DNA of 64,000 bases from Fictibacillus enclensis (GCF_001457035.1 NZ_KQ758619.1:1-64000), one strand, 5' to 3'; shown: positions 22,099-31,561, counted from the first letter of the stretch. Numbers and translations are program-made. Notes: generated from the sequence alone by a model not told the origin.

Positions 22099-22980
22099 GT
22101 GGAACTACTCAATATTGCCCAGCAGGCAGAGGAAGTGTACAAGCAGGTTGGTAATGGCGATTTATGGATCAACCTGGGCATGAAAGTGCTGAAGATTGTC
22201 CTTATTTTATTCGGGGCTGCCATCGTTGTTAAAATTGTAAGGGCGACCATCGCAAATATATTTAAAATCAGGATGAAAAGCCCGTTGCGGATGTCGGAGC
22301 GACGTGAAAATACACTGATCCGGCTTCTCGATAATGTGGCTGCCTATCTTATTTATTTTATTGCGCTGCTTATGGTGCTGACCGAATTTAACATTGATGT
22401 TAAGGCACTGCTTGCTGGAGCGGGTGTGGTCGGACTGGCTATCGGTTTTGGTGCGCAGAGTCTGGTAAAGGATATTATCACCGGCTTCTTTATCATATTT
22501 GAGCAGCAATTTGCAGTAGGGGATTATGTAAGAATCAACGCATTCGAAGGTACGGTGGAAGAAATCGGGCTGAGAACGACGAAAGTCAAACAGTGGACAG
22601 GTGAGCTTCATATCATACCGAACTCGTCCATCACAGAAGTGACGAACTTCTCCATTAATAACAGCATTGCTGTTGTGGATGTCAGTATTGCCTATGAAGA
22701 GGATGTGAACCGGGCCCAGGACATCATTGAAGAAGTCGTGAAACAAAAAACCGTCGAGTATCCAGAAATGGTAGCTGAGCCGGAAGTACTCGGTATTCAG
22801 TCAGTCGGGGCAACGGAAGTCGTGATCCGGGTGACAGCAGAAGTGCTTCCCATGACCCACTTCAAAATAACAAGAGAACTGAAGAAAGCCATCAAAATCC
22901 GTTTGGATGAGGAAGGCATTGAACTTCCCTTTCAAAAGCTTGTCTCTTATCATAAAACAACACTTGCAGAACATGAATAA
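22099..22980 (+). CDS. Small-conductance mechanosensitive channel (MscS family)
   Basis: A 293-residue MscS-type channel that releases solutes on hypo-osmotic shock. It has N-terminal membrane helices, a pore helix with the Gly/Ala-rich block LLAGAGVVGLAIGFGAQSLV, then the beta domain (FEGTVEEIGLRTTKVK, IPNSSI) and the C-terminal cytoplasmic vestibule. It resembles B. subtilis YkuT. The start is the GTG at 22099 with GGAGGTTGGAGCG upstream. It sits in the yyaC-ychF interval, where many Bacilli carry an MscS gene. Confidence 0.92.
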   Translation: MELLNIAQQAEEVYKQVGNGDLWINLGMKVLKIVLILFGAAIVVKIVRATIANIFKIRMKSPLRMSERRENTLIRLLDNVAAYLIYFIALLMVLTEFNIDVKALLAGAGVVGLAIGFGAQSLVKDIITGFFIIFEQQFAVGDYVRINAFEGTVEEIGLRTTKVKQWTGELHIIPNSSITEVTNFSINNSIAVVDVSIAYEEDVNRAQDIIEEVVKQKTVEYPEMVAEPEVLGIQSVGATEVVIRVTAEVLPMTHFKITRELKKAIKIRLDEEGIELPFQKLVSYHKTTLAEHE

Positions 22981-23049
22981 ACATAATAGTTATTGTGTCA
23001 AAGTGGTTTTCTCTATAAAATAATATAAAAGCAGAGCGTTTGGGGAGTG

Positions 23050-23253
23050 ATGGACTTGGAAGGAAAAGAGTTCTTTTTGAATGATGAAGTGGAAATGAAA
23101 AAGCCACACCCATGCGGAACCAACCGTTGGAAAATTATCCGCATGGGGGCTGACATCCGGATTAAATGCTTGGGCTGCCAGCATAGTGTTCTAATTCCCA
23201 GAAGAGACTTTGTGAAGAAAATGAAAAAGGTCCTGGTATCCAACCAGGAATAA
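23050..23253 (+). CDS. yyzM: DUF951 protein (YyzM-like)
   Basis: A small protein of 67 residues with the DUF951 core VEMKKPHPCG, NRWKIIRMGADIRIKC and CLGCQHSVLIPRR. Two cysteine pairs suggest metal binding. Start choice is uncertain: GTG 23047, ATG 23050 or TTG 23056 are in frame, and GGGGAG is best spaced from the TTG (giving MEGKEFFLNDEV). The function is unknown, but the family is a constant neighbour of ychF in Bacilli. Confidence 0.85.
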   Translation: MDLEGKEFFLNDEVEMKKPHPCGTNRWKIIRMGADIRIKCLGCQHSVLIPRRDFVKKMKKVLVSNQE

Positions 23254-23267
23254 AAAGATACTTCCTG

Positions 23268-23283
23268 TGTTCCACGTGGAACA
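23268..23283. promoter_or_regulatory. parS-like palindrome
   Basis: TGTTCCACGTGGAACA is a perfect 16-bp palindrome differing from the parS consensus at one position. It lies between the DUF951 gene and ychF, about 3.7 kb from the parS in spo0J, and is probably a third ParB site of this origin domain. Confidence 0.75.
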
Positions 23284-23327
23284 AAAAAAGCAGAACCGAC
23301 GTACTCAAGCGAAGGTTCTGCTTTTTT
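23284..23327 (+). terminator. Terminator before ychF
   Basis: AAAAAAGCAGAACC and GGTTCTGCTTTTTT form a strong stem with a 16-nt loop and a T run. Confidence 0.85.
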
Positions 23328-23435
23328 GTATAACTTGTTTTTTGCCTGCCAACACCCTATAATGATGAAAGATGTGCTAACAAGTAACTGAACGACAAAA
23401 TATATGATGATTGAAATCAATGAGGAGTGGAATAA

Positions 23436-24533
23436 ATGGCTTTAACAACTGGAATTGTCGGTCTTCCCAACGTAGGGAAATCGACGCTTTTTAATGCCAT
23501 CACACAGGCTGGCGCGGAATCTGCAAACTATCCGTTCTGTACGATCGACCCCAACGTAGGGATTGTTGAGGTGCCGGATGACCGCCTGCACAAGCTGACA
23601 GAGATGGTTCAGCCTAAAAAAGTGGTTCCGACAGCATTTGAATTTACGGATATTGCCGGTATCGTTAAAGGTGCAAGCAAAGGGGAAGGTCTGGGCAACA
23701 AGTTCCTTTCTCACATCCGCCAGGTGGATGCGATCCTTCAGGTAGTTCGTTGTTTTGAAGATGAGAACATCACGCACGTTTCCGGAAAAGTCGATCCGAT
23801 TGATGATATTGAAGTCATCAATCTTGAGCTTATTTTTGCAGACATGGAAACCGTCGATAAGCGGATTGCCAGGGTTGAAAAATTGGCGAAGTCAAAAGAC
23901 AAAGAAGCTGTCGCTGAACATAGCGTTCTTTTGAAAATTAAAGATGCATTGCTGAATGAACTTCCGGCAAGAAGCGTGGAACTGACGCCTGAAGAAAGTA
24001 AAATTGTATATGGCCTTCACTTGCTTACCATGAAACCGATCCTTTATGCGGCAAACGTCAGTGAAGAGGATCTGTTGGAAGGCGGAAATGAGCATGTGGA
24101 GAAAGTAAGGGAGTATGCTGCCCGCGAACATGCTGAAGTCATCGTGATTTGCGCCAAGATCGAAGAGGAAATCGCAGAGCTTGAGGGTGACGAAAAGAGT
24201 GCATTCCTTGAAGAGCTCGGTATTCAGGAAGCAGGCCTTGACCAGCTGATTCGTGCGTCTTATTCTCTTCTTGGGCTGGCAACGTACTTTACAGCTGGTG
24301 TACAGGAAGTGCGTGCATGGACATTCCGCAAGGGCATGAAGGCTCCACAGTGTGCGGGTATCATCCATACGGACTTTGAACGCGGATTTATTCGTGCTGA
24401 AGTGGTTGCTTATGATGATTTGATGAGCGCCGGCAGCATGGCGGCTGCCAAAGAAAAAGGCCGTGTGCGTCTTGAAGGAAAAGAATACGAAATGAAAGAT
24501 GGAGATGTCGTCCACTTCCGTTTCAACGTTTAA
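23436..24533 (+). CDS. ychF: Redox-regulated ATPase/GTPase YchF
   Basis: A 365-residue Obg-family P-loop NTPase. Walker A is GLPNVGKST, G3 is DIAG, and the family hallmark is a non-canonical G4 (NVSEED region) that favours ATP. A TGS domain ends the protein (EGKEYEMKDGDVVHFRFNV). It binds ribosomes and is linked to stress responses. ATG at 23436 with TGAGGAGTGG upstream. It precedes rpsF as in B. subtilis, where it is yyaF. Confidence 0.96.
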   Translation: MALTTGIVGLPNVGKSTLFNAITQAGAESANYPFCTIDPNVGIVEVPDDRLHKLTEMVQPKKVVPTAFEFTDIAGIVKGASKGEGLGNKFLSHIRQVDAILQVVRCFEDENITHVSGKVDPIDDIEVINLELIFADMETVDKRIARVEKLAKSKDKEAVAEHSVLLKIKDALLNELPARSVELTPEESKIVYGLHLLTMKPILYAANVSEEDLLEGGNEHVEKVREYAAREHAEVIVICAKIEEEIAELEGDEKSAFLEELGIQEAGLDQLIRASYSLLGLATYFTAGVQEVRAWTFRKGMKAPQCAGIIHTDFERGFIRAEVVAYDDLMSAGSMAAAKEKGRVRLEGKEYEMKDGDVVHFRFNV

Positions 24534-24549
24534 TATCGTGGATTTTTGA

Positions 24550-24579
24550 TAGGAAAAGCGTTTTTGCTTTTCCTTTTTT
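24550..24579 (+). terminator. ychF terminator
   Basis: AGGAAAAGC-GTTTTT-GCTTTTCCT followed by a T run, 17 bp after the ychF stop. Confidence 0.85.
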
Positions 24580-24599
24580 CTATTAATCCTTGAATGTCC

Positions 24600-24628
24600 T
24601 TGTGTTTTGTACGGGTATTTGCTATAAT
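24600..24628 (+). promoter_or_regulatory. rpsF operon promoter
   Basis: TTGTGT (24600-24605) and TATAAT (24623-24628) are spaced by 17 bp, about 100 bp upstream of rpsF. The remaining leader is long enough for the S6:S18 RNA element. Confidence 0.7.
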
Positions 24629-24676
24629 TCATTATTGTGAGTTAATTATCGATTGTATAGAAATGTTGATAGTTTA

Positions 24677-24715
24677 CTCCTTGCCCTATTGTTGGGCCGT
24701 TTAGACCAAAAGGAG
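24677..24715 (+). promoter_or_regulatory. S6:S18 autoregulatory RNA leader
   Basis: CTCCTT (24677-24682) can pair with AAGGAG (24710-24715), which is the rpsF Shine-Dalgarno sequence. Inside this stem GCCC (24683-24686) pairs with GGGC (24694-24697), followed by CCG and then TTTAGACC. Published rpsF leaders use a CCG element in such a structure for binding of the S6:S18 complex to shut off translation. The match is by eye. Confidence 0.6.
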
Positions 24716-24724
24716 GTGACCGGA

Positions 24725-25012
24725 ATGAAAAAGTACGAAATCATGTACATCGTCCGTCCAAATCTTGAAGAGGATGCTCTTAAAGCTGTGAAAGAAAGAG
24801 CGAAGACGATCCTTACTGATAATGGTGCGGAAATCGCTAACGAGAAAGAAATGGGTAAAAAGCGTCTAGCATATGAAATCAACGACTACCGTGATGGATA
24901 TTACACGCTATTGACCATCAATGCTCCTGTAGAAGCGATCAATGAATTCGACCGTCTTATGAAGATCAACGAAGATGTTCTTCGTTTCATGACAATTGCA
25001 GACGAGAGATAA
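24725..25012 (+). CDS. rpsF: Ribosomal protein S6
   Basis: A 95-residue 30S protein beginning [17 protein letters not shown], with the conserved [16 protein letters not shown] block. It pairs with S18 on 16S rRNA. The ATG at 24725 follows a very strong AAAGGAGGTGA. It is first in the rpsF-ssb-rpsR operon, which carries SSB between two ribosomal proteins as is usual in Bacilli. Confidence 0.98.
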   Translation: MKKYEIMYIVRPNLEEDALKAVKERAKTILTDNGAEIANEKEMGKKRLAYEINDYRDGYYTLLTINAPVEAINEFDRLMKINEDVLRFMTIADER

Positions 25013-25039
25013 TTTTTTAACGTTGAAGGAGAGGTTCTA

Positions 25040-25549
25040 ATGCTAAATCGTGTAATCCTTGTTGGACGTTTAACGAAGGACCCGGAATTGCGCTATACCC
25101 CAAGTGGTGTGGCAGTTGCAAACTTTACTTTGGCAGTAAATCGTACATTTACAAATCAGCAGGGTGAGCGCGAAGCAGATTTCATCAATTGTGTAATCTG
25201 GCGTAAGCCGGCTGAAAATGTGGCCAACTTCTTGAAGAAGGGTTCACTTGCCGGAGTAGACGGACGCATCCAGACACGTTCTTATGACAATAACCAGGGA
25301 CAGCGTGTATACGTGACTGAGGTTATGGCTGAGAGTGTCCAGTTCCTTGAGCCGAAGAGTGCGAATGCGGGCGGAGGACAACAGTACCAAAGCCAGGGCG
25401 GAAACAACTTTGGCGGGCCATCAGGTGACCGCGGTTATGGACAGCAACAGAACCAAAACCAGAACCAAAAGCGCAGTAACTTTAATGATGACCCATTTGC
25501 CAACGATGGCACGCCGATCGACATCTCTGATGACGATTTGCCATTCTAA
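25040..25549 (+). CDS. ssb: Single-stranded DNA-binding protein
   Basis: A 169-residue SSB. The OB-fold covers residues 1-105 ([36 protein letters not shown]). It is followed by a flexible Gln/Asn/Gly-rich linker and the acidic partner-binding tip DISDDDLPF. This is the essential replicative SSB. Start at ATG 25040 with GAAGGAGAGG upstream. Confidence 0.98.
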   Translation: MLNRVILVGRLTKDPELRYTPSGVAVANFTLAVNRTFTNQQGEREADFINCVIWRKPAENVANFLKKGSLAGVDGRIQTRSYDNNQGQRVYVTEVMAESVQFLEPKSANAGGGQQYQSQGGNNFGGPSGDRGYGQQQNQNQNQKRSNFNDDPFANDGTPIDISDDDLPF

Positions 25550-25607
25550 GACAAACATACATTGAACGGCAACATATAAAAACTCAATTAGAAGGAGGGA
25601 AATAAAC

Positions 25608-25841
25608 ATGGCTGGACGTCGCGGTGGACGCCAAAAGCGTCGTAAGGTTTGTTTCTTCACTGTAAACAAAATCACTTACATCGACTACAAAGATGTGGAT
25701 CTTCTTAAGCGTTTCGTATCTGAGCGCGGAAAGATTCTTCCTCGTCGTGTGACAGGAACATCTGCTAAATATCAACGTCAATTGACTCGTGCTATCAAAC
25801 GTGCACGTTTCATGGCGCTGCTACCATATGTAACTGAATAA
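25608..25841 (+). CDS. rpsR: Ribosomal protein S18
   Basis: A 77-residue basic protein beginning [17 protein letters not shown], with the S18 core [20 protein letters not shown] and [16 protein letters not shown]. It binds with S6 on the 30S platform. GAAGGAGGG precedes the ATG. It is last in the operon and followed by a terminator. Confidence 0.98.
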   Translation: MAGRRGGRQKRRKVCFFTVNKITYIDYKDVDLLKRFVSERGKILPRRVTGTSAKYQRQLTRAIKRARFMALLPYVTE

Positions 25842-25853
25842 ATTTCAGTTTTT

Positions 25854-25891
25854 AAAAAGCACGGTAAAGATCAGTCTTTGCTGTGTTTTTT
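25854..25891 (+). terminator. rpsR terminator
   Basis: AAAGCACGGTAAAGA pairs imperfectly with TCTTTGCTGTG and is followed by six T, just after the rpsR stop. Confidence 0.75.
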
Positions 25892-25915
25892 AATTGTACT
25901 GGAAAAGTTTTGATC

Positions 25916-25975
25916 GAAGTGCAAGGTGCGAGACTCCGACGGGAAAAGCGAGCATCCTGGAACGGAAATCAACGA
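25916..25975 (+). repeat. Shortened copy of a Bacillaceae intergenic repeat
   Basis: The stretch GCGAGACTCCGACGGGAAAA, followed by GCGAGCATCCTGGAACGGAA and ATCAAC, matches from memory the two ends of a longer GC-rich palindromic repeat common between genes in Bacillaceae. The middle section usually present is missing here, so this looks like an internally deleted relic. It encodes no protein. Confidence 0.5.
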
Positions 25976-25988
25976 GTAAAGAAACAAC

Positions 25989-26031
25989 AAAAAAAGCGGC
26001 CAAATCCATTGGATTTTTGCCGCTTTTCTTT
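25989..26031. terminator. Bidirectional terminator downstream of the YtoQ-family gene
   Basis: AAAGCGGC-CAAATCCA and TGGATTT-TTGCCGCTTT form a long imperfect stem, with an A run on the left and T-rich sequence on the right. It can close the minus-strand gene at 26033 and read-through from rpsR. Confidence 0.8.
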
Positions 26032-26032
26032 A

Positions 26033-26476
26033 TTACGATTCAAAGATATAGGAGAGGGCTCTGACTGCCTGTTCCGGGGTTTCGACCACGAGGCTGGCAT
26101 GGTTGGAAAGCTCTTTTAACGGGTGATGCAGTGACTCGGGACGAATCAGGATCAAAGGCTTTTGCAGGGCAGTGGCTCTAGCGGCGTCCATTGCTGTGTT
26201 CCACTGCTTGTATTTTTCACCGAACAAGGCGATCACGACATCTGCTTTTTTGATCAGGATGTCTGTACGGAGATTGTTGATGCTCGAGGCGGCCTCGTCC
26301 TTCAAAACGGCATTGGGCTGTTTACCAAGGATTTCTTCCCCGATATTATCCGACCGCTCGTGGTCTTCCATCGGACCGACAAAGGTGATGGGAAGTTCCC
26401 GCTCCCTTGCTTGCGATTTGATTTCTTCGCGCCAGTCGTCATGAATTTGTCCTGCCAAATATACAATTAGCTCCAT
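26033..26476 (-). CDS. YtoQ family protein
   Basis: A 147-residue protein beginning MELIVYLAGQIHDDWREEI, with ADVVIALFGEKYKQWNTA and ATALQKPLILIRPE. This Rossmann-like fold resembles nucleoside 2-deoxyribosyltransferases and matches the uncharacterised YtoQ family. ATG at 26476 with AGAGGAGGAG upstream. It is the only minus-strand gene between yyaC and the accessory region and is divergent from yybS. Confidence 0.85.
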   Translation of the reverse strand: MELIVYLAGQIHDDWREEIKSQARERELPITFVGPMEDHERSDNIGEEILGKQPNAVLKDEAASSINNLRTDILIKKADVVIALFGEKYKQWNTAMDAARATALQKPLILIRPESLHHPLKELSNHASLVVETPEQAVRALSYIFES

Positions 26477-26676
26477 GAGATCTCCTCCTCTTTCCTGGTG
26501 GTTTGTAAACTAGCTGGCTAGTCCCAGTTCCATTATAAAGGACATCATGATAAGGTAGATACTGATGTGCATGTTAGATTTGGCAAGATAGGGTTAAGCT
26601 AATGAATATCATTGGATTTACAGCAAATAATTTACTACAATAAGGACCGTAGGCAATAAAGCCAGAGGTGAACCAA

Positions 26677-27624
26677 TTGCGGAAAACATCAACCATCGTA
26701 GACGGAGCTGTAATGGCTGGCGTTTACATTATTCTTATGCTAATCAGTCTGAATGTGCCGATTATCAGCATATTAACATATTTTTTACTGCCGCTTCCGA
26801 TCATCCTGTTTGCATATAAGCATGGATGGAAGCCGGGTCTGCTCGTATGGGCGGTTACGCTCGTATTATCCTTTGTGATGGGAGGAACAGCAGGACTTAT
26901 TTATGCGTTCTCATCCGGTCTCATGGGGATTATAATGGGTGAATTGTATAAGAGGAAGACATCTGCATTTGGTGTCCTTTTGGGCGGAAGCCTTGCCAGC
27001 GTCTTTAATTTTCTGATGCTGCTGGTTTTTGCAAAGCTTCTCTTGAACCTTGATATCGTAAAGGATGCTCAAAAGCAGTTTACCAGTGTCATTGACCAGG
27101 CATCCAAGTTTTATAAAGACAGCGGCCAGGATCTGTCCCCCCAGCTCGACCAGATGCGGGAGCAGGTGGCCATGATCCCGTACATGCTGCCGACGGCGAT
27201 TATCATCGGGGCGATTGCAGTCACCCTGATTACCCAATGGCTTGCTGCCCTTGTGTTAAAAAGAATGAGGTTCGACTACCGGCCATTTCCGCCATTCCGC
27301 GACTGGTCGTTTCCAAGATCATTTTTGTGGTATTACATTTTGGCCCTTTTGCTTTCTTTTATAAAGATGGACAAAGGGTCTGGATTATACATCCTAATGA
27401 TCAATTTATTTATCATATTGACTCTTGTACTTGTCGTACAGGGTCTTACCGTTATCTTTAGCTATGCCAAAAATAAGGGCTGGCCCAAGGCCGTTCCCGT
27501 ATTTATATCTGTGTTAGTAATATTTACTTCCTCCATTCTGCCGATTATTATGGAAGTCGTTAAATTCTTAGGTATAATTGACTTAGGGTTCGAAATAAAG
27601 AAACGGATAAATACCAGACAGTAG
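26677..27624 (+). CDS. yybS: YybS family membrane protein (DUF2232)
   Basis: A 315-residue integral membrane protein with about eight hydrophobic segments (for example VYIILMLISLNVPIISILTY). It carries a loop with repeated Gln/Asp (QKQFTSVIDQASKFYKDSGQ). The position before gdpP and rplI and the DUF2232 pattern match B. subtilis YybS; function unknown. The TTG at 26677 is preferred because AGAGGTGA lies 6-8 nt upstream; an in-frame GTG at 26668 falls inside that site. Confidence 0.87.
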   Translation: MRKTSTIVDGAVMAGVYIILMLISLNVPIISILTYFLLPLPIILFAYKHGWKPGLLVWAVTLVLSFVMGGTAGLIYAFSSGLMGIIMGELYKRKTSAFGVLLGGSLASVFNFLMLLVFAKLLLNLDIVKDAQKQFTSVIDQASKFYKDSGQDLSPQLDQMREQVAMIPYMLPTAIIIGAIAVTLITQWLAALVLKRMRFDYRPFPPFRDWSFPRSFLWYYILALLLSFIKMDKGSGLYILMINLFIILTLVLVVQGLTVIFSYAKNKGWPKAVPVFISVLVIFTSSILPIIMEVVKFLGIIDLGFEIKKRINTRQ

Positions 27625-27635
27625 GAGCTGAAAGT

Positions 27636-29609
27636 ATGCCTAAGTTTTTATTAAAACGGTGGCATGGTTATCCACAGATAGCCTTGTGTGTCATATCGGT
27701 CCTCTTAGTGATCATCATCATGTCCTACCAGTGGGTCCTCGGGGCTGTCAGTTTTGTAGTCTTGGGCGCGATCTTCTATTTGATGATGCGGGCCGAGAAT
27801 TCGTTCCAGGAGGACCTTGGCGATTATATTTCCACGCTATCCCACCGTATTAAAAAGGTCGGAGAAGAAGCATTGATGGAAATGCCGATCGGAATCATTC
27901 TGTATGATGAAGATTACAAAATTGAATGGGCCAATCCGTTCATGGGAGCCTGGGTCGGGGAAGAAGCGTTCATCGGCCATTCCCTGAATCTTATTTCTGA
28001 GGACCTGGTGCCGTTTATTAAAAGTGATGCACGGGAAGAAATCGTGAATTTAAAATCAAGAAAATTCGAAGTGCATTTTAAAAAAGAAGAACGCCTTCTC
28101 TATTTCTTTGATGTAACGGAACAGCTTGAAGTTGAACATCTGTATGAGGAAGAGCAAACCTGCCTTGGCCTCATTTACCTTGATAACTATGAAGAGGTTA
28201 CACAGGGGCTTGATGACCAGTTCCGTTCGAGAATCAACTCCAAAGTTATTTCCATTCTGAACAAATGGGCAACCGACCATGGAATTTATTTAAAACGCAC
28301 CTCTTCCGAGCGTTTTTTAGCCGTCTTCAACAAAAGGATTTTACATGAGCTTGAAAAAAATAAGTTCGCATTGCTGGATGAAGTAAGAGATGCCACTTCA
28401 AAAGAAAATGTGGCTCTCACATTGAGTATCGGTGTGGCATCCGGTCCGGTCGAGCTGCCTGAACTCGGCCAGCTGGCCCAATCGAGTCTTGACCTTGCGC
28501 TTGGCCGCGGCGGTGACCAGGTGGCGATCAAGCAGCAAAACGGAAAAGTGCGCTTCTACGGCGGAAAAACCAATCCGGTGGAGAAACGTACACGGGTAAG
28601 GGCACGGGTCATTTCCCATGCGTTAAGCGAACTTGTCCTCGACAGCGATAAAGTGATCATCATGGGGCACAAAAGCCCCGATATGGATTCCATGGGTTCT
28701 GCCATGGGAATTTTAAAAGTGGCGCAGGTTAACGGAAAAGAAGGATATATCGTCCTCGATACGTCTGATCTGGATACTGGTGTTCAGCGGCTGATGAATG
28801 AAATCAAGGGAACCGATTCTCTCTGGAAGCACTTTATTACGCCGGAAGAAGCGCTTGAAATTTCTACAGCCGGCACCCTCCTTGTGGTCGTGGACACCCA
28901 TAAGCCGTCCATGGTGATGGAAGAACGCCTGCTTTCCAAGCTTGACCATGTGGTGGTTATTGACCATCACCGCCGTGGAGAAGAGTTTATCGCAGATCCG
29001 GTTCTTGTCTATATGGAGCCTTATGCTTCTTCAACCGCAGAGCTTGTGACCGAGCTTCTGGAATATCAGCCGAAGCGGCTTAAAATGCGTATGCTCGAAG
29101 CGACAGCCCTGCTTGCAGGGATTATTGTGGATACGAAAAGCTTTACGCTCAGGACCGGTTCCCGGACGTTTGATGCAGCTTCCTATTTAAGGGCTCACGG
29201 CGCGGATACCATCCTCGTTCAGCGGTTCTTGAAGGAAGACCTTCAAACCTATAAGACCCGGTCAAAACTTATTGAAAATGCAAAATCCTATAAGAGTGGC
29301 GTTGTGATTTCAAAAGCAGAGCCTGGTGAGGAATGCGGCCAGGTCATGATTGCCCAGGCAGCGGATATTTTGCTGTCGATGAACGATGTGACCGCTTCGT
29401 TTGTCATTGCGAAGCGACACGACCAAAAAATCAGCATAAGCGGCCGTTCACTGGGGGAAGTGAATGTCCAGATGATCATGGAACAGCTTGGCGGCGGCGG
29501 CCATCTGACCAACGCAGCCTGCCAGCTTGAAAATGAAACGCTCGATGGTGCAGAGACCAAATTAAAAGCGGTCATCGATGAATACTTCGAAGGGGGAGAA
29601 GAAGAATGA
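27636..29609 (+). CDS. gdpP: Cyclic-di-AMP phosphodiesterase GdpP
   Basis: A membrane-bound enzyme that hydrolyses c-di-AMP to pApA. The 657-residue protein has two N-terminal membrane segments, a PAS-like domain (about 75-150), a degenerate GGDEF domain (about 170-300), then DHH ([25 protein letters not shown]) and DHHA1 ([10 protein letters not shown]). The whole canonical architecture is present. The stop overlaps the rplI start (ATGA), as in B. subtilis (yybT). Confidence 0.96.
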   Translation: MPKFLLKRWHGYPQIALCVISVLLVIIIMSYQWVLGAVSFVVLGAIFYLMMRAENSFQEDLGDYISTLSHRIKKVGEEALMEMPIGIILYDEDYKIEWANPFMGAWVGEEAFIGHSLNLISEDLVPFIKSDAREEIVNLKSRKFEVHFKKEERLLYFFDVTEQLEVEHLYEEEQTCLGLIYLDNYEEVTQGLDDQFRSRINSKVISILNKWATDHGIYLKRTSSERFLAVFNKRILHELEKNKFALLDEVRDATSKENVALTLSIGVASGPVELPELGQLAQSSLDLALGRGGDQVAIKQQNGKVRFYGGKTNPVEKRTRVRARVISHALSELVLDSDKVIIMGHKSPDMDSMGSAMGILKVAQVNGKEGYIVLDTSDLDTGVQRLMNEIKGTDSLWKHFITPEEALEISTAGTLLVVVDTHKPSMVMEERLLSKLDHVVVIDHHRRGEEFIADPVLVYMEPYASSTAELVTELLEYQPKRLKMRMLEATALLAGIIVDTKSFTLRTGSRTFDAASYLRAHGADTILVQRFLKEDLQTYKTRSKLIENAKSYKSGVVISKAEPGEECGQVMIAQAADILLSMNDVTASFVIAKRHDQKISISGRSLGEVNVQMIMEQLGGGGHLTNAACQLENETLDGAETKLKAVIDEYFEGGEEE

Positions 29610-30049
29610 AAGTAGTCTTTCTTCAGGATGTAAAAGGAAAAGGTAAAAAAGGGGAAATTAAAAACGTATCCGAAGGGTATGCCCGCAACTACTTATTGCC
29701 GAACAATCTTGCTACAGAAGCTACCAAAGGTGCCCTTTCTGTGGTAGAAGGCCAAAAGAAAAGCGAAGAGAAAAAAGCAGCAGCCGCTTTGGAAGATGCC
29801 AAGCAGCTCAAAGAAAAGCTTGAGAAAATGGAAGTTGAAATCAAAACTAAAGCCGGTGAAGGCGGCCGAGTGTTCGGATCGGTTACGAGCAAACAGATCG
29901 CAGACGGTTTGAAAAAATTGAATGTCACCATTGACAAGCGAAAAATTGACCTTTCGAATCCCATTAAAGCGTTGGGATATACCAACGTACCTGTAAAACT
30001 TCACCCTGAAGTGACAGGAACGATTAAAGTACATGTAGTTGAAGCATAA
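29606..30049 (+). CDS. rplI: Ribosomal protein L9
   Basis: A 147-residue 50S protein beginning [19 protein letters not shown], with [17 protein letters not shown], then a long central helix and C-terminal rRNA-binding domain ([15 protein letters not shown]). It overlaps the end of gdpP by 4 nt. Confidence 0.98.
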   Translation: MKVVFLQDVKGKGKKGEIKNVSEGYARNYLLPNNLATEATKGALSVVEGQKKSEEKKAAAALEDAKQLKEKLEKMEVEIKTKAGEGGRVFGSVTSKQIADGLKKLNVTIDKRKIDLSNPIKALGYTNVPVKLHPEVTGTIKVHVVEA

Positions 30050-30060
30050 ACAGAAAGCCA

Positions 30061-30096
30061 ATGGGACCGGAACTGACCGGTCTCATTCTTCTGTAA
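30061..30096 (+). terminator. Weak hairpin between rplI and dnaC
   Basis: GGGACCGG and CCGGTCTC form a short stem followed by TTCTTCT. It may attenuate rather than fully stop transcription into dnaC. Confidence 0.5.
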
Positions 30097-30147
30097 TCAG
30101 GGTCTTCTTGCCAAAAATGGCAAAAGATCTTACCAGGAGGAAGAATG

Positions 30148-31512
30148 ATGAGTGATCTTTTTGTTGATCGCATCCCACCACAGAACATAGAGGCTGAACA
30201 AGCGGTCCTGGGCGCTATTTTCCTGGAGCCGGAAGCATTGGTTACCGCTTCGGAAATTTTGATCCCGGATGATTTTTACCGTGCCTCCCATCAGCGTATT
30301 TATCAGGTGATGCTCGATTTATCGGAAAAAGGGGAACCTGTCGACCTTGTGACGGCAACAGCCGCTCTCGCCGACCGGAAGCTTCTTGATGAAATCGGCG
30401 GTGTCTCGTATTTAAGTGACCTTGCAAGCAGCTCACCGACCGCGGCCAATATTGATTACTACAGCCAGATCGTGGAAGAAAAATCCCTTCTTCGCCGTTT
30501 GATTCGTGCAGCGACCGAAATTGCGGCCAATGGCTACGCCCGTGAAGAAGAGGTTGAAGCGGTCCTAAATGAAGCAGAGAAGACAATTCTGGAGGTAGCC
30601 AACCGTAAAAACGGCGGTGCCTTCATTTCCATAAAAGATGTACTGGTAGCTGCCTATGATAATATTGAGCAGCTGCATAACCGCAAAGGGGACATTACCG
30701 GAATTCCAACCGGTTTCAACGATCTGGACCGGATGACCGCAGGATTTCAGCGAAATGACTTGATTATTGTTGCCGCCCGTCCTTCCGTGGGTAAAACGGC
30801 GTTTGCCCTGAATATCGCGCAAAACGTCGCCACCAAAACGGAAGAAAATGTCGCTATCTTCTCGCTGGAGATGGGTGCGGAGCAGCTTGTCATGCGTATG
30901 CTGTGTGCGGAAGGCAATATTGACGCCCAGCGGCTTCGTACAGGCTCCCTGCTCCCGGAAGACTGGCAGAAGCTGACGATGGCCATGGGAAGCCTGTCAG
31001 CAGCCGGAATTTTCATTGATGATACACCTGGTGTCCGCATTGGGGATATCCGCTCGAAATGCCGCCGCCTTAAACAGGAAAAAGGCCTTGGCATGATTCT
31101 GATTGACTATTTGCAGCTCATTCAGGGGAACGGCAGAGCGGGCGAAAACCGCCAGCAGGAAGTATCCGAGATCTCCCGTTCCCTTAAAGCGCTCGCCCGT
31201 GAGCTGCAGGTGCCGGTCATTGCCCTGTCACAGCTTTCCCGTGGCGTGGAATCCCGTCAGGACAAGCGTCCGATGATGTCGGATATCCGTGAATCCGGAA
31301 GTATCGAGCAGGATGCCGATATCGTGGCGTTCCTGTACCGTGACGACTACTACGACAAAGAATCCGAAAGTAAAAATATCATCGAAATCATTATAGCCAA
31401 ACAGCGTAACGGCCCGACTGGCACGGTTGAGCTGGCGTTTGTCAAAGAATACAACAAGTTCGTCAATCTTGACCGCCGGCATGACGAAAGCAGTATGCCG
31501 CCCGGCGCATAA
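30148..31512 (+). CDS. dnaC: Replicative DNA helicase DnaC (DnaB-type)
   Basis: The hexameric replicative helicase, called DnaC in Bacillus. The 454-residue protein has the N-terminal primase-interacting domain (PPQNIEAEQAVLGAIFL) and a RecA-like motor with Walker A ARPSVGKTAF and Walker B GMILIDYLQLIQ. The ATG at 30148 is preferred (AGGAGG 7 nt upstream, MSDLFVDRIPPQN); an adjacent ATG at 30145 is also in frame. Confidence 0.96.
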   Translation: MSDLFVDRIPPQNIEAEQAVLGAIFLEPEALVTASEILIPDDFYRASHQRIYQVMLDLSEKGEPVDLVTATAALADRKLLDEIGGVSYLSDLASSSPTAANIDYYSQIVEEKSLLRRLIRAATEIAANGYAREEEVEAVLNEAEKTILEVANRKNGGAFISIKDVLVAAYDNIEQLHNRKGDITGIPTGFNDLDRMTAGFQRNDLIIVAARPSVGKTAFALNIAQNVATKTEENVAIFSLEMGAEQLVMRMLCAEGNIDAQRLRTGSLLPEDWQKLTMAMGSLSAAGIFIDDTPGVRIGDIRSKCRRLKQEKGLGMILIDYLQLIQGNGRAGENRQQEVSEISRSLKALARELQVPVIALSQLSRGVESRQDKRPMMSDIRESGSIEQDADIVAFLYRDDYYDKESESKNIIEIIIAKQRNGPTGTVELAFVKEYNKFVNLDRRHDESSMPPGA

Positions 31513-31525
31513 AATTGTTGATTTA

Positions 31526-31561
31526 CAGGCACTCTCAAGTAAGAGGGTGTCTGTTTTTTTT
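31526..31561 (+). terminator. dnaC terminator
   Basis: CAGGCACTCTC-AAGTAA-GAGGGTGTCTG forms an 11-bp stem with G-T pairs, followed by eight T. Confidence 0.88.

Noticed and set aside
23013-23420. 135-codon minus-strand frame with a hydrophobic start opposite the DUF951 gene
   Set aside because: It overlaps the DUF951 gene, the parS-like palindrome and the terminator, and lacks a ribosome-binding site.
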